Numbered from the stretch's first letter, positions 1 to 10,654 are shown. The stretch: DNA of 64,000 nucleotides from Haemophilus massiliensis (GCA_000752995.2 LM994634.1:423538-487537); one strand, 5' to 3'. The notes: a model not told the origin generated them from the letters alone. Program-made: numbers and translations.

Positions 1-236
1 CGGTGTACGGATTGATTCTAAACAGCTTTAAGGCGTTATATCACCAAGTTGCCTCGTTATTTTTCTCCGACGCTCAATCCAGAACGTTTACATTGCGTTT
101 TTATCAGGAATTGCAGGAAAGCTGCCGCCTCGGCGATATCGAGCGGGCGGCGGTGTGCTTAATGGAAAACCGCGAGCGCAGTAGCGGGATCTGGAAATCC
201 ATGTTGCATCATCTACCGCCGGATTTCGGTGAATAA
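1..236 (+). CDS. fadR: Fatty acid metabolism regulator FadR, C-terminal part (cut by window edge)
   Basis: The visible 77 residues are the C-terminal end of a GntR-family regulator. The run from YGLILNSFKALY to a C-terminus near LPPDFGE matches the end of the FadR acyl-CoA-binding domain (E. coli FadR has YGLILNGFKGLY and LPGDLA at equivalent places). FadR represses fatty acid degradation and activates fabA/fabB, and long-chain acyl-CoA releases it from DNA. The DNA-binding domain lies outside the window, so intactness cannot be judged. The first complete codon in frame is GTG at 3, which is internal and not a start. It converges on alaA. Confidence 0.85.
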   Translation, partial: VYGLILNSFKALYHQVASLFFSDAQSRTFTLRFYQELQESCRLGDIERAAVCLMENRERSSGIWKSMLHHLPPDFGE

Positions 237-237
237 A

Positions 238-267
238 AACCGCCGGTTTTATTTTAACGCGGCGGTT
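238..267 (-). terminator. Probable intrinsic terminator of alaA
   Basis: An inverted repeat (AACCGCCG at 238-245, CGGCGGTT at 260-267) lies between the convergent fadR and alaA. Read on the minus strand the stem is followed by a T run, so it best fits the end of alaA; it may also stop fadR transcripts. Confidence 0.55.
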
Positions 268-289
268 ATCGACGAAGGGATTTGCCTGT

Positions 290-1504
290 TTATTGATGAT
301 AATGTTGTAAAAAACGGGCAAATTTGGTTAGTGCAGCGTCAATCTGGTGTACATAAGGCAACGTGACGATGCGGAAGTGATCGGGCTCGTGCCAGTTAAA
401 GCCGCGTCCGTGTACCAATAGCACTTTCTCCTGACGCAGCAAATCCAGCACCATTTTTTCATCATCGTAAATATTGAATTTTTTCGTGTCGATTTTCGGG
501 AACATATACAACGCGCCCATCGGTTTTACACAGCTAACCCCCGGAATTTGATTAATCAGTTCAAATGCCTTGTTGCGTTGTTCCAGCAAACGCCCGCCGG
601 GTAAAATAAATTCGTTAATACTTTGATAGCCGCCCAACGCCGTCTGAATGGCATGCTGCATCGGGTGGTTGGCGCACAAACGCATGGAAGCCAGCATATC
701 CAGCCCTTCAATATAACCTTTGGCCTGTTTTTTCGGCCCGTTGAGAATCATCCAGCCTTGTCGGAAACCGGCGACCCGATAAGCTTTTGACAGACCGTTT
801 AAGGTAATGGTGAGTAGATCCGGTGCCAGTGCGGCAATGTGATGATGCTGCGCGTCGTCATAGAGAATTTTATCGTAAATTTCATCGGCAAAAATAATCA
901 GATTGTGCCGACGAGCAGTGGCGACAATCTGTTCCAACAGCGTTTTGCTGTACACTGCACCGGTTGGATTATTCGGATTAATAATCACAATGGCTTTCGT
1001 GCGAGCGGTGATTTTAGCGTTTATGTCGTCAATATCCGGGAACCAATCCGCCTGTTCGTCACACAGATAATGCACCGCCTTACCACCCGCCAGCGTTGCC
1101 GCCGCAGTCCATAAAGGATAATCCGGCATCGGAATCAACACCTCATCGCCGTTATTCAACAAGGCCTGCATAGCCATCATAATCAGCTCGGAAACGCCGT
1201 TGCCGATATATACATCATTGACGGTGGCGCCGTGAATGCCTTTGGACTGGTAATATTGCACGATAGCTTTACGCGCCGAATACAGCCCTTTAGAATCGCA
1301 GTATCCCTGCGCGGCAGGCAGGTTGCGTAAAATATCCACCAAAATTTCATCAGGCGCCTCAAAACCGAAGGGCGCGGGGTTGCCGATATTCAGTTTTAAA
1401 ATTTTATTTCCTTCCTCTTCCAGCCGTAGCGCTTCTTTATGCACCGGCCCGCGGATGTCATAACAGACATGTTCCAATTTATCTGATTTAGGAAATATAT
1501 TCAT
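290..1504 (-). CDS. alaA: Glutamate-pyruvate aminotransferase AlaA
   Basis: A PLP-dependent fold-type I aminotransferase of 404 residues, the length of E. coli AlaA (YfbQ, 405). It makes alanine from pyruvate and glutamate in the cytoplasm. The Schiff-base lysine sits in SLSK-type context, NGLSKAYRVAGFR, at Lys240, the same number as in E. coli; NPNNPTGAVYS and FADEIYDK are the usual substrate and cofactor contacts. The frame stays open upstream to 1612, but the start at 1504 is preferred because AAGGG lies just upstream and the protein then begins MNIFPKSDKLEH as in the family. It is transcribed alone, divergently from menF. Confidence 0.92.
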   Translation of the reverse strand: MNIFPKSDKLEHVCYDIRGPVHKEALRLEEEGNKILKLNIGNPAPFGFEAPDEILVDILRNLPAAQGYCDSKGLYSARKAIVQYYQSKGIHGATVNDVYIGNGVSELIMMAMQALLNNGDEVLIPMPDYPLWTAAATLAGGKAVHYLCDEQADWFPDIDDINAKITARTKAIVIINPNNPTGAVYSKTLLEQIVATARRHNLIIFADEIYDKILYDDAQHHHIAALAPDLLTITLNGLSKAYRVAGFRQGWMILNGPKKQAKGYIEGLDMLASMRLCANHPMQHAIQTALGGYQSINEFILPGGRLLEQRNKAFELINQIPGVSCVKPMGALYMFPKIDTKKFNIYDDEKMVLDLLRQEKVLLVHGRGFNWHEPDHFRIVTLPYVHQIDAALTKFARFLQHYHQ

Positions 1505-1729
1505 AGTGATAACCCTTAATATCTTGCTGTGATTGAGAAAACGGAATCGGAATCGATGACGTGTTATACAACGGCTGACGTACTCCGCGCGCGGGAATGG
1601 CGCTTTTGCCACCGCACTTTACGCTTATTTTTTGAAGATGAAAAGATTTTGTAAAAAATTCCGATAAAGTGCGGTAGAATTAACGCTTATTTTTAACTTA
1701 TTTTATCGCTAAAAACAACGCTTTTCTCA

Positions 1730-3004
1730 ATGGATAATTTGCAATCAATCAAAAACCGGTTAATTGAACGGATTCGCCTTCATCAGCCGCAGACGCAGGA
1801 AATCAGCGAGTTTCGGATAGAAACCGTGATGACAGTGGCAATGCTGAGTTGGTTGAAAGCACAGCAGACTTATCCTCAATTCTATTTTAATTTTCGCGAC
1901 AGCGGCCGACAGCTTGCGGCGTTAGGCAAAGTGCGGTCATTTTCTGCCGCGAATCAGGCGCAGGATTTTGTCCGCCGTCTGGCGCTGCCGTTACTCGGCG
2001 GGTTGAAATTTTATGGTGAGGGCGAGTTTTTTCTGCCGCGCCTGTTGTTGCGCCAGCATGAAGCGCAGTTGACCGTCAGCCTGTTTCTTGATAACTGCAA
2101 ACCGTTACGGCAGGAATGTGATGCGGCATTACGCTGTCTGGAAACTTTTGATAAAACGACCGCACTTTGTTCCATTCGCCAGCTGATTCATTTGTGTGGA
2201 CAAAAAGCGACGCAGACCGATTGGTGCCAATGGGTGGAACAGGCGCTAGCGGCAATTCGCCGCGGCGAGTTAGGTAAGAGCGTACTGGCTAACGAAACCT
2301 GTTTTCAGACTGCAAGTGCGCTAAACGCCAAGGATTTTCTTGCCGAAAGCGAACGCCGAAATTTAGGTTGTTATCATTTTTTATGGGCGTGGAATGCCGA
2401 ATGTGCGTTTGTCGGTTCGCCGCCGGAACGTTTATACCGGCGTGAGGGCACGCAGTTGCAGACCGAAGCGCTAGCGGGAACGGCGCTGATGACAGAAGAT
2501 GCGCAGTTTAATCGTCAGCAGGCGCAATGGTTATTGCAGGATCAAAAAAATATTTATGAAAACCAGCTGGTGGTGGATGATATTCGGCACAAACTGCAAC
2601 CTTATATTCGACAGTTGACGGTGTCTGAGCTGAGTTTGAAACAATTGCGTCAGGTACAGCATTTAAGACGCTGTATTATTGCCGAGCTGCGTTGTGGTTA
2701 TGGCGATGAGACTTGCCTACAGGCAATGCATCCGACCGCCGCGGTCGCCGGTCTGCCACAGCAGGCGGCGCTGGATTTTTTACGCCGCACGGAATGTTTT
2801 AATCGCGATTGGTATGCCGGCACTTTGGGGGTCATGGAAACGACGCGGGCGGAATTTTGTGTTGCGATTCGCTCCGCTTTTGTGGAGGGAGATAAAATTC
2901 GTGTATTTGCCGGTGCGGGTATTGTTGAGGGTTCGGTTCCCTTGCTAGAATGGCAGGAGATCGAACGTAAAGCGTTAGGATTAGTCTCATTATTACAAGA
3001 ATGA
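1730..3004 (+). CDS. menF: Isochorismate synthase MenF
   Basis: Chorismate-utilising enzyme of 424 residues (E. coli MenF 431) that converts chorismate to isochorismate, the first committed step of menaquinone synthesis. The C-terminal half carries the family core: TEALAGTAL near residue 245, a DIRHKL stretch, HPTAAVAGLP, and ending motifs AGAGIVEGS. It heads a menF-menD-menH cluster with 16 bases to menD. No strong ribosome-binding site is visible before the ATG, so the start is chosen from frame and family length. Menaquinone fits anaerobic respiration in this family. Confidence 0.93.
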   Translation: MDNLQSIKNRLIERIRLHQPQTQEISEFRIETVMTVAMLSWLKAQQTYPQFYFNFRDSGRQLAALGKVRSFSAANQAQDFVRRLALPLLGGLKFYGEGEFFLPRLLLRQHEAQLTVSLFLDNCKPLRQECDAALRCLETFDKTTALCSIRQLIHLCGQKATQTDWCQWVEQALAAIRRGELGKSVLANETCFQTASALNAKDFLAESERRNLGCYHFLWAWNAECAFVGSPPERLYRREGTQLQTEALAGTALMTEDAQFNRQQAQWLLQDQKNIYENQLVVDDIRHKLQPYIRQLTVSELSLKQLRQVQHLRRCIIAELRCGYGDETCLQAMHPTAAVAGLPQQAALDFLRRTECFNRDWYAGTLGVMETTRAEFCVAIRSAFVEGDKIRVFAGAGIVEGSVPLLEWQEIERKALGLVSLLQE

Positions 3005-3020
3005 AAAACGGAGAACAACT

Positions 3021-4727
3021 ATGTCTGTGAGTGTATTTAATCGTTGTTGGTCAAAAGTGATTTTAGAAACGCTTGTACGACAGGGCGTTACTCACTTCTG
3101 TATCGCACCGGGTTCCCGTTCCACCCCGTTAACGCTTGAGGCTGCGCGTTTACAAGACGGGCGCCGTGCGGTTTGCCACACGCATTTTGATGAGCGCGGA
3201 CTGGGCTTTTTCGCGCTGGGACTGGCAAAAGCCGTCAATACGCCGGTCGCGGTGATTGTTACCTCCGGCACCGCTGCAGCAAATTTGTATCCCGCTATTG
3301 TGGAGGCGCGCCAAAGTGCGGTGAATTTAATCGTGCTGACCGCCGATCGCCCGCCGGAGCTGCTGGAATGCGGTGCGAATCAGGCGATCGTTCAGCAACG
3401 TCTGTTTGCCGATTATCCGGTTTCCGCGCTGGATTTGCCGCGACCGAGTGAGGATTATGCGGCGGACTGGCTGATTTCCATACTGGAGCAGGCATGTTAC
3501 CGGCAACAGCAGCAGCCGGGTGTGGTGCATATCAACGTGCCGTTTGCCGAGCCGTTGTATGCTGCGCAAACCGATGAGATTGATACTCACCCTTGGTTGA
3601 CTAAGGTGCAGCGCTGGCTGACTCAGCATAAGACTCGCACCGTGCATTCGCCTTTGCAACAGGAAGTTTTGATGCACGAGCACTGGGATCATTGGCGTAC
3701 TAAACGCGGTGTGATTGTGGCGGGTAAAATGCCCTTAGCGCAATCCATGGGGATCAGCGCTTGGGCGAATACGATGGGTTGGATTTTGCTGACGGATGTT
3801 CAGTCCGGGGTGGAGCCGAGTCTGCCTTATGCGGATATTTGGCTTGCCAATCAAACAGTGAGAAAAAAATTGCTGGAAGCGGATATTGTGATCCAACTGG
3901 GTTCGCGTTTTATCAGTAAACGGATTAACCAATTTTTAAGCGAGTTCCACGGTGAATATTGGATTGTTGAAGACAGCCACAACGCGGTGGATCCTTATCA
4001 TCACGCTCACACCCGTTTTAACGCCAAAATTCACCATTGGTTACGCGCGCATCCGCCGCTGCGGCAAAAACCTTGGTTGCTTGAGCCGCTGGCGCTAGCA
4101 AAATTCTGCGCCACTTTTGTGGAACAGCAGGTGGGCGGCAATTTGAATGAGGCGTCGTTGGCACATCATATTGAGCGAATACTGCCGAATAACGGTATTT
4201 TGTTTCTGGGCAACAGTTTATTTGTGCGTCTGGTTGATGCGCTGACCAAATTGCCGGAAGGCTATCCTGTTTATACTAACCGCGGTGCCAGCGGTATTGA
4301 CGGCTTGCTGGCGACCGCCGCCGGCATCGGTGTCGGCGCCAATCAGCCGTTAGTGGCGATGATCGGCGACACCTCGGCGCTGTATGATTTGAATTCGCTG
4401 GCATTATTTAAAAACGTCAATCAGCCGACGATTATTTTTATTATTAATAATAACGGTGGAGCGATTTTCGATATGTTGCCGGTGGACGCCGAAGTCAAAG
4501 ACCGCTTTTACCGTATGCCGCACAATCTTGAGTTTTCACAGGCGGCGTCGATGTTTGATCTGAAATATGCCCGTCCTTATACATGGGCGGATTTGAGCTC
4601 AGTGCTGAAACATGCCTATTCGCGCCGAGAAACCACCTTAATTGAAATTAAAGTGGCTTCCAGCGACGGCAGTAATATTTATAAACGCTTGATTGAACAG
4701 ATTAGTTATGCCGTTATCGGAGCCTGA
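3021..4727 (+). CDS. menD: SEPHCHC synthase MenD (2-succinyl-5-enolpyruvyl-6-hydroxy-3-cyclohexene-1-carboxylate synthase)
   Basis: Thiamine diphosphate-dependent enzyme of 568 residues that joins isochorismate with the succinic semialdehyde unit derived from 2-oxoglutarate, the second menaquinone step. The N-terminal Pyr domain shows APGSRSTPLTLEA, and the C-terminal PP domain shows NRGASGIDG and a metal/ThDP-binding stretch GDTSALYDLNSLAL running to INNNGGAIF. A GGAGAA ribosome-binding site precedes the ATG. The stop codon is one base upstream of the chosen menH start, so the two are translationally coupled. Confidence 0.95.
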   Translation: MSVSVFNRCWSKVILETLVRQGVTHFCIAPGSRSTPLTLEAARLQDGRRAVCHTHFDERGLGFFALGLAKAVNTPVAVIVTSGTAAANLYPAIVEARQSAVNLIVLTADRPPELLECGANQAIVQQRLFADYPVSALDLPRPSEDYAADWLISILEQACYRQQQQPGVVHINVPFAEPLYAAQTDEIDTHPWLTKVQRWLTQHKTRTVHSPLQQEVLMHEHWDHWRTKRGVIVAGKMPLAQSMGISAWANTMGWILLTDVQSGVEPSLPYADIWLANQTVRKKLLEADIVIQLGSRFISKRINQFLSEFHGEYWIVEDSHNAVDPYHHAHTRFNAKIHHWLRAHPPLRQKPWLLEPLALAKFCATFVEQQVGGNLNEASLAHHIERILPNNGILFLGNSLFVRLVDALTKLPEGYPVYTNRGASGIDGLLATAAGIGVGANQPLVAMIGDTSALYDLNSLALFKNVNQPTIIFIINNNGGAIFDMLPVDAEVKDRFYRMPHNLEFSQAASMFDLKYARPYTWADLSSVLKHAYSRRETTLIEIKVASSDGSNIYKRLIEQISYAVIGA

Positions 4728-4728
4728 T

Positions 4729-5469
4729 ATGCCCTGTCTGGTCTTTCTGCACGGCTTGCTCGGCAGCGGTGCCGATTGGCAGAAACTGATTGAAAAACTA
4801 CCGCACTTTGACTGTTTTGCGCCCGATTTGCCTGGCCATGGTAGACAGAAAAATACTGTCGTCGCAGATTTTGAACAAACTGCAGGTTTTGTGGCAGATT
4901 ACATTCGACGGTCAATCGGGCAGCGTCCTTATTTTTTGATAGGCTATTCACTGGGCGGGCGAATAGCCCTTTATTATGCGCTACAGGCGCAATGCGAAAA
5001 AGGCAATTTACAAGGGCTGATTTTAGAAGGCGCAAATTTGGGATTGCAATCGGCAGCGGAAAAGCGGGCGCGCTGGCAGCATGATTGTCGCTGGGCGCAG
5101 CGTTTTGCTACACAAGCGCCGCAGCAGGTGCTGCAAGATTGGTATCGGCAAGACGTGTTTGCGCATTTGGATGAACAACAACGCGCCGCATTAATTGCTG
5201 AACGGACGCCGCACTGCGGCGCCAATATCGGGCATATGCTGCGCGCCACCTCGCTGGCTAAACAGCCGGATTTTCGCCCTAAAGTGCGGTCGAATTTATT
5301 GCCGTTTTTTTATTTTTTTGGTGAAAAGGATCAGAAATTCCGTCAAATAGCGGAAGACAGCGGTTTACCGCTAACGCTGATTGCAAATGCCGGGCATAAT
5401 GCACATAAAGAAAACCCGCCAGCATTTGCCGCTGAATTAACCGCCGTGTTGCGCGCGGTTACCGATTAA
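4729..5469 (+). CDS. menH: SHCHC synthase MenH (alpha/beta hydrolase)
   Basis: Alpha/beta-hydrolase fold protein of about 246 residues that eliminates pyruvate from SEPHCHC in menaquinone synthesis. The oxyanion-hole region is FLHGLLGSG, the nucleophile serine is in GYSLGGR, and the catalytic histidine is in NAGHNAHKENP near the C-terminus. The frame is open upstream to a TTG at 4693 with another ATG at 4708. The ATG at 4729 is preferred because GGAG lies six bases before it and it follows the menD stop by one base. If 4708 is used the protein gains seven residues. Confidence 0.88.
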   Translation: MPCLVFLHGLLGSGADWQKLIEKLPHFDCFAPDLPGHGRQKNTVVADFEQTAGFVADYIRRSIGQRPYFLIGYSLGGRIALYYALQAQCEKGNLQGLILEGANLGLQSAAEKRARWQHDCRWAQRFATQAPQQVLQDWYRQDVFAHLDEQQRAALIAERTPHCGANIGHMLRATSLAKQPDFRPKVRSNLLPFFYFFGEKDQKFRQIAEDSGLPLTLIANAGHNAHKENPPAFAAELTAVLRAVTD

Positions 5470-5472
5470 AAA

Positions 5473-5490
5473 GGCGGGGAATCCCCCGCC
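5473..5490 (-). terminator. Intrinsic terminator of the lepA-lepB-rnc-era unit
   Basis: A GC-rich hairpin (GGCGGGG and CCCCGCC, four-base loop) lies between convergent menH and era. On the minus strand the stem is followed directly by five T residues, the expected form for the end of era. Confidence 0.75.
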
Positions 5491-5510
5491 GTTGAAAGTC
5501 AAAAAACCGT

Positions 5511-6440
5511 TTATTCATCCACATAACCCAGACTGCGCAGCGCGCGTTCGTCGTCCGCCCAGCCGGATTTGACTTTCACCCACAGTTCCAGATGCACTTT
5601 GTTGTCAAACAAACGTTCCATGTCCGCACGCGCTTCGGTGCCGATCAGTTTGATTTTCTGCCCTTTATTGCCGATAACCATTTTTTTCTGTCCTTCCCGT
5701 TCGACTAAAATCAGGCCGTTGATCTCATAAGTGCCGTGTTCGTTGGTTTTAAACTGCTCAATTTCTACAGTGATGGCGTAAGGCAATTCTTCACCCATAA
5801 AACGCATCAGCTTTTCGCGGATAATTTCCGATGCCATAAAGCGCTGTGAACGATCGGTCACGTAATCTTCCGGAAAATGATGCACGCCTTTGTGCAGGGA
5901 ATTGCGCACGATTTGTTGCAGATTCTGCACGTTGTTGCCGCGCTGGGCAGAAATCGGCACGATGTCTTTAAAGTCGAATTTTGCGCTGATTTGAGTAATA
6001 AACGGCAGCAATTCGTCTTTATTTTTAATATTGTCAATTTTATTAATCGCCAATACCACCGGCGCTTTTGCCTGACGCAGTTTGTTGAGTACCATTTCAT
6101 CGTCGTCGTTCCAGTGGGTGCCGTCCACCACAAAAATGATCAGATCCACATCACCGATAGCGCTGCTTGCCGCACGGTTCATCAGGCGGTTAATGGCGCG
6201 TTTTTCTTCAATATGCAGCCCCGGCGTATCCACGTAAACCGCCTGATAGGCGCCCTCGGTATGAATGCCGACAATGCGGTGACGGGTAGTTTGGGCTTTA
6301 CGTGAGGTAATCGAGATTTTTTGTCCCAGAATTTTGTTCAATAATGTGGATTTGCCCACATTCGGGCGCCCGATAATAGCGATAAAACCGCAGTAGGTCT
6401 CGAGCGCTGGTGTGGTATCAGTTGGATTTGTGTGTGTCAT
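5511..6440 (-). CDS. era: GTPase Era
   Basis: Essential GTPase of 309 residues that binds 16S rRNA and helps mature the 30S subunit. G1 is GRPNVGKS (residues 24-31), G3 is DTPG, G4 is NKID, and the C-terminal KH RNA-binding domain contains [13 protein letters not shown]. The ATG overlaps the rnc stop by four bases (ATGA), so translation is coupled to RNase III, the same rnc-era order as in E. coli. It is the last gene of the lepA operon. Confidence 0.97.
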   Translation of the reverse strand: MTHTNPTDTTPALETYCGFIAIIGRPNVGKSTLLNKILGQKISITSRKAQTTRHRIVGIHTEGAYQAVYVDTPGLHIEEKRAINRLMNRAASSAIGDVDLIIFVVDGTHWNDDDEMVLNKLRQAKAPVVLAINKIDNIKNKDELLPFITQISAKFDFKDIVPISAQRGNNVQNLQQIVRNSLHKGVHHFPEDYVTDRSQRFMASEIIREKLMRFMGEELPYAITVEIEQFKTNEHGTYEINGLILVEREGQKKMVIGNKGQKIKLIGTEARADMERLFDNKVHLELWVKVKSGWADDERALRSLGYVDE

Positions 6441-7111
6441 TTGATGTCCAGTTGTTTCAATATTTGTTCTGCTACGGCCTGTTCTGCTTTCCGCCGGCTT
6501 GAACCGGTTGCGCTGAAAGTGCGGTCGATATTTTGTACGTTACATTGCACAGTAAAGGTTTGGCAATGGGCCTCGCCCTGAATATTGACTACGTTGTAGG
6601 TCGGCAGCGGCAGTCGGTTGCCCTGTAAATACTCTTGCAAACGAGTTTTGGCGTCTTTTTGGTTATCGCCTGGTTTGATTTCTCGCAGTAGCAATCGGAA
6701 CCAGCCGCGAACCGTCACGGTGGCGGTATTAAGATCGCTATCTTGCGAAATGGCGCCGATGATCGCTTCCACACAGTCGGCAAGAATGGATTCGCGACGA
6801 AAACCGCCACTTTTCAGCTCGCCGGGGCCAAGCAACATATAATTGCCCAGTTCAAATTCCCGTGCCAGTTCGGCAAGGGTCGGTTCGCGCACTAAAGTGG
6901 CGCGCATACGGCTGAGTTCGCCTTCATTACAGTGCGGAAACTGGTGATATAAGGCATCGGCAATGGTGTAATTGAGGATGGCATCTCCCAAAAATTCCAG
7001 CCGTTCGTTGTGATTTTTCGCCGCGCTGCGGTGCGTCAGTGCCTGTTTTAACAGTGCGGCACGGTTAAATTGGTAACCGATTTTACGTTGTAGTGGTTCT
7101 AAATTTTTCAT
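6437..7111 (-). CDS. rnc: Ribonuclease III
   Basis: Double-strand-specific endoribonuclease of 224 residues (E. coli 226) that processes rRNA precursors and some mRNAs. The catalytic signature [10 protein letters not shown] lies at residues 35-44, and a double-stranded-RNA-binding domain occupies the C-terminal third, ending [16 protein letters not shown]. The frame is open to 7195 inside lepB, but the start at 7111 ([12 protein letters not shown]) matches the family N-terminus and lies five bases after the lepB stop. In E. coli rnc mRNA is autoregulated by its own cleavage; I did not identify the equivalent stem here. Confidence 0.95.
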   Translation of the reverse strand: MKNLEPLQRKIGYQFNRAALLKQALTHRSAAKNHNERLEFLGDAILNYTIADALYHQFPHCNEGELSRMRATLVREPTLAELAREFELGNYMLLGPGELKSGGFRRESILADCVEAIIGAISQDSDLNTATVTVRGWFRLLLREIKPGDNQKDAKTRLQEYLQGNRLPLPTYNVVNIQGEAHCQTFTVQCNVQNIDRTFSATGSSRRKAEQAVAEQILKQLDIK

Positions 7112-7116
7112 AAATA

Positions 7117-8148
7117 TTAGCGAATTTTGCTGAACATACGTTCGGTTCGAATGCCCGTCGGCCATTCGTTCTGCTTTTTGTCCAGACTTAACCAAATATA
7201 TGAGGCTTTACCGACGATGTTTTTTTCCGGTACAAAGCCCCAGAAACGGCTGTCTGCGCTGTGATTGCGGTTGTCGCCCATGACGAAATATTGTCCTTCC
7301 GGCACAACCCATTCGGTAATGTAATTTTGCTGCGCATCGTAATCACGATACATATAGGTGGCATTCGGCGGTTGCGGATCCCAATGAATCTGATGTTCCA
7401 CATCACCGCTTTCGGTTAATTTCAACGGGTGCAGATTACTGTAAATCGGTAGCCCGGCGCTGTCTTGTCCGACGATAATGTTGAAATCCGGATCTTCTTG
7501 TGCGGTGCTGTAATCAAATTCTTTGGTAGTGCAGTCGGCAGTGCATTCTTTACCGTCTTTTCCGTAGGTCAGTGTGATATGGCGATCCACTTCGTTGTAT
7601 TGAATACGGTCGCCGGGAATGCCGACGATGCGTTTAATATAATCCACATTTGGTTCCGGCGGCGCTTTGAATACGATAATATCGCCGCGTTGCGGTTTGC
7701 CGGTTTCAATGATGGTATTTTGGAATACCGGATCTTTGATCCCGTAAGCATATTTTTCCACCAGCAGGAAATCGCCGACGCGTAAGGTCGGTTCCATCGA
7801 CCCGGAGGGAATTTGGAACGGTTCAAACAGAAAGGAGCGCAGAATCAGCACGAATGCCAGCACCGGGAACAGTGAAGCTAAAAATTCCGCGCCTTCGGAA
7901 ATGGGTTCGATTTGATTTTTTTCTTCTTCTGTTAAGGTCTTTCCACTGCGTTGTTCTGCGCGTGCGATTTGTCGGGCGCGTTTCGGCAATACCGCAAAGC
8001 GGTGATAACACCATAATATGCCGCAAAGTGCGGTCAATAAAATCAACAAAATGGTGAAAGTGTTCGGTAACGCCAGATGATCAAGCAGTTTCCAGACAGC
8101 GTAACCGACTGCAATCAAAATGATAAAAGCGAGATTTGATTTAGACAT
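7117..8148 (-). CDS. lepB: Signal peptidase I (leader peptidase)
   Basis: Inner-membrane serine protease of 343 residues that removes signal peptides from secreted proteins. Two N-terminal hydrophobic segments (about residues 5-25 and 30-50) and a third near 90-108 precede the periplasmic catalytic domain. The nucleophile is Ser117 in IPSGSMEPT and the general base is Lys172 in [12 protein letters not shown]; the late box [11 protein letters not shown] is present. It lies between lepA (nine bases upstream) and rnc, the conserved lepA-lepB-rnc-era order. Confidence 0.96.
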   Translation of the reverse strand: MSKSNLAFIILIAVGYAVWKLLDHLALPNTFTILLILLTALCGILWCYHRFAVLPKRARQIARAEQRSGKTLTEEEKNQIEPISEGAEFLASLFPVLAFVLILRSFLFEPFQIPSGSMEPTLRVGDFLLVEKYAYGIKDPVFQNTIIETGKPQRGDIIVFKAPPEPNVDYIKRIVGIPGDRIQYNEVDRHITLTYGKDGKECTADCTTKEFDYSTAQEDPDFNIIVGQDSAGLPIYSNLHPLKLTESGDVEHQIHWDPQPPNATYMYRDYDAQQNYITEWVVPEGQYFVMGDNRNHSADSRFWGFVPEKNIVGKASYIWLSLDKKQNEWPTGIRTERMFSKIR

Positions 8149-8157
8149 TGTTGTTCC

Positions 8158-9954
8158 TTACTTATCCTTGCCCACATGTAAGATAGCCAGAAACGCTTCC
8201 TGCGGCACTTCCACATTGCCGAGGGATTTCATGCGTTTTTTGCCTTCTTTTTGTTTTTGCAGCAGCTTTTTCTTACGGCTGACATCGCCGCCGTAACATT
8301 TTGCTAAGACGTTTTTGCGCAGCTGTTTGACGGTTGAACGGGCGATAATATGGTTGCCGATTGCCGCCTGAATGGCAATATCGAATTGCTGGCGGGGGAT
8401 CAGCTCGCGCATTTTTTCCACCAACTCACGACCGCGGTATGGCGCATTGTCTTTATGTACGATAAGTGCCAGCGCATCCACTCGTTCGCCGTTAATCATA
8501 ATATCTACGCGCACCATGTCCGCCGCCTGAAAACGTTTAAAGCCGTAATCCAGCGAAGCGTAACCGCGCGATGTGGATTTCAGTCGATCAAAGAAATCCA
8601 GCACCACTTCGCCCATTGGAATTTCGTATGTGAGCGCCACCTGATTGCCGTGATACACCATGTTGGTCTGCACGCCGCGCTTTTCCACGCAAAGCGTAAT
8701 GACGTTGCCGAGATAGCTTTGCGGCAGCAGCATATTACATTCGGCAATCGGCTCACGGATTTCCGCGATATTGTTTAATGGCGGCAATTTTGCTGGACTG
8801 TCCACATAAACCACATCGCCGTTGGTCAGTTCCACTTCATAAACAACGGTTGGCGCGGTGGTGATTAAATCTAAGTCGTATTCACGCTCCAGACGTTCCT
8901 GGATGATTTCCATATGCAGTAAGCCGAGGAAGCCGCAGCGGAAACCGAAGCCGAGCGCACTGGAATTTTCCGGTTCATAGAATAACGAGGCATCGTTCAG
9001 GCTTAATTTGCCCAGCGCATCACGGAAGGCTTCATAATCATCGGAACTGATCGGGAATAAACCGGCATACACCTGCGGTTTGACTTTTTTAAAGCCCGGT
9101 AAAACCGAGTTTGCCGGGTTGTTGTGCAAGGTGAGCGTATCGCCTACCGGCGCGCCTAAAATATCTTTAATCGCGCACACCACCCAGCCGACTTCGCCAC
9201 AGTTCAATTGTTCAGTATCCACTTGTTTCGGCGTGAAAATACCGAGGCGATCCACATTATAGGATTGACCGGTGGACATCACTTTGATTTTGTCGCCTTT
9301 GCGTAATGTACCGTTTTTGATCCGCACTAATGAGACCACGCCGAGATAATTGTCAAACCAAGAGTCGATAATCAGTGCTTGCAGCGGTGCGGCGGGATCG
9401 CCTTGCGGGGCGGGAATTTTGCGCACGATTTCTTCCAGCACATCTTCAATCCCGACGCCGGTTTTGGCGGAGCAGCGCACCGCATCCAGCGCATCGATCC
9501 CTACAATATCTTCAATTTCTTCCGCCACCCGTTCCGGATCGGCGGCAGGCAGGTCGATTTTATTTAAAATTGGCACCACTTCCAGATCCATTTCAATGGC
9601 AGTATAGCAGTTTGCCAGAGTTTGTGCCTCCACTCCCTGACCGGCGTCAACCACCAGCAGCGCGCCTTCACAGGCTGCCAGTGAACGGGAAACTTCATAG
9701 GAAAAATCCACATGTCCCGGTGTGTCGATAAAATTCAGTTGATAAGTTTCCCCATCGTGCGCCCGATAATTTAAAGTAACGCTTTGGGCTTTAATGGTAA
9801 TCCCGCGTTCGCGTTCCAAATCCATGGAATCCAGCACTTGTTCCGCCATTTCGCGATCGGACAGCCCGCCACAGGTTTGAATCAGACGATCCGACAAAGT
9901 TGATTTTCCGTGGTCAATATGTGCAATAATAGAAAAGTTACGTATGTTCTTCAT
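8158..9954 (-). CDS. lepA: Elongation factor 4 (LepA)
   Basis: Ribosome-associated GTPase of 598 residues (E. coli 599), related to EF-G. G1 is AHIDHGKST near residue 11, G3 is DTPGHVDF, G4 is NKIDLPAAD; the LepA-specific C-terminal domain ends in the basic stretch [20 protein letters not shown] that contacts the ribosome. It heads the lepA-lepB-rnc-era unit, with a promoter expected between 9955 and about 10080. Confidence 0.97.
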   Translation of the reverse strand: MKNIRNFSIIAHIDHGKSTLSDRLIQTCGGLSDREMAEQVLDSMDLERERGITIKAQSVTLNYRAHDGETYQLNFIDTPGHVDFSYEVSRSLAACEGALLVVDAGQGVEAQTLANCYTAIEMDLEVVPILNKIDLPAADPERVAEEIEDIVGIDALDAVRCSAKTGVGIEDVLEEIVRKIPAPQGDPAAPLQALIIDSWFDNYLGVVSLVRIKNGTLRKGDKIKVMSTGQSYNVDRLGIFTPKQVDTEQLNCGEVGWVVCAIKDILGAPVGDTLTLHNNPANSVLPGFKKVKPQVYAGLFPISSDDYEAFRDALGKLSLNDASLFYEPENSSALGFGFRCGFLGLLHMEIIQERLEREYDLDLITTAPTVVYEVELTNGDVVYVDSPAKLPPLNNIAEIREPIAECNMLLPQSYLGNVITLCVEKRGVQTNMVYHGNQVALTYEIPMGEVVLDFFDRLKSTSRGYASLDYGFKRFQAADMVRVDIMINGERVDALALIVHKDNAPYRGRELVEKMRELIPRQQFDIAIQAAIGNHIIARSTVKQLRKNVLAKCYGGDVSRKKKLLQKQKEGKKRMKSLGNVEVPQEAFLAILHVGKDK

Positions 9955-10086
9955 ATTTCAGTTAGAATGATTTCCCTAAAGTTTAACTGGTGGATTGTAC
10001 CTGAATATGTACGGATATGCCATATCGGGCAATAAAATTGCGTAAAAGTGCGGTACGAAAATCACGCGTTTTTAAGCGAACGAAAA

Positions 10087-10114
10087 ACACCCTAAAGCAA
10101 ATACCTTAGGGTGT
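10087..10114 (-). terminator. Intrinsic terminator of grcA
   Basis: A nine-base perfect stem (ACACCCTAA and TTAGGGTGT) with a ten-base loop lies 32 bases past the grcA stop. On the minus strand it runs into a T tract. The rest of the 9955-10146 gap holds one uptake sequence near 10047 and, by position, the lepA promoter. Confidence 0.8.
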
Positions 10115-10146
10115 CATTTCTATCTAAAAAGGTGAAGTTGATAAAA

Positions 10147-10530
10147 TTACAAACTTTCAGTGAAAGTACGGGTAATCACATCGCGTTGTTGTTCCGGAGT
10201 TAATGAGTTGAAACGCACGGCATAACCGGAAACGCGGATGGTGAGCTGCGGATATTTTTCCGGGTGTTTCACGGCGTCTTCTAAGGTTTCGCGGCGTAAT
10301 ACGTTAACATTTAAGTGCTGACCGCCTTCGACTTTAACGGTCGCTGCGACATCAACCGGTAATTCGCGATATTCGATCTGACCTAACTCGCTGACTGCGA
10401 CGACTTGGTCTTCGGCATATTGTGCTTTTGCTGCCAGACAACGGGCTTCACCTTTTTCGCTGTCCAATAACCAGAATGAATTCAATAAATTGTCGTTAGC
10501 GGCTTGAGTAATTTGAATACCTTTAATCAT
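10147..10530 (-). CDS. grcA: Autonomous glycyl radical cofactor GrcA
   Basis: A 127-residue protein, the exact length of E. coli YfiD, that replaces the glycyl-radical domain of pyruvate formate-lyase when oxygen has cleaved it. The C-terminal half nearly duplicates the PflB C-terminus in this window: [30 protein letters not shown] and RDVITRTFT. The radical glycine is Gly102 in RVSGYA, to be activated by PflA (22572-23312). A good ribosome-binding site (AGGAGGCAC) precedes the ATG. Two FNR boxes upstream point to anaerobic induction. Confidence 0.96.
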   Translation of the reverse strand: MIKGIQITQAANDNLLNSFWLLDSEKGEARCLAAKAQYAEDQVVAVSELGQIEYRELPVDVAATVKVEGGQHLNVNVLRRETLEDAVKHPEKYPQLTIRVSGYAVRFNSLTPEQQRDVITRTFTESL

Positions 10531-10611
10531 AAAGTGCCTCCTGATTGGCTGTGTGTTAATTAAACTAAGTTGGGATAAATTTTATCAAGAAATTTTATCT
10601 TTTCAATTATT

Positions 10612-10625
10612 TTGATATGAATCAG
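10612..10625. promoter_or_regulatory. FNR box 1 (near-consensus) upstream of grcA
   Basis: TTGAT-ATGA-ATCAG matches the FNR consensus TTGATNNNNATCAA at nine of ten positions. Its centre is about 88 bases upstream of the grcA ATG and about 35 bases upstream of a candidate -10 (TAAAAT, 10579-10584, minus strand), the usual place for an FNR-activated promoter. Confidence 0.65.
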
Positions 10626-10654
10626 GTTTGCTGAGTGAAAGAAAAATGGCTATT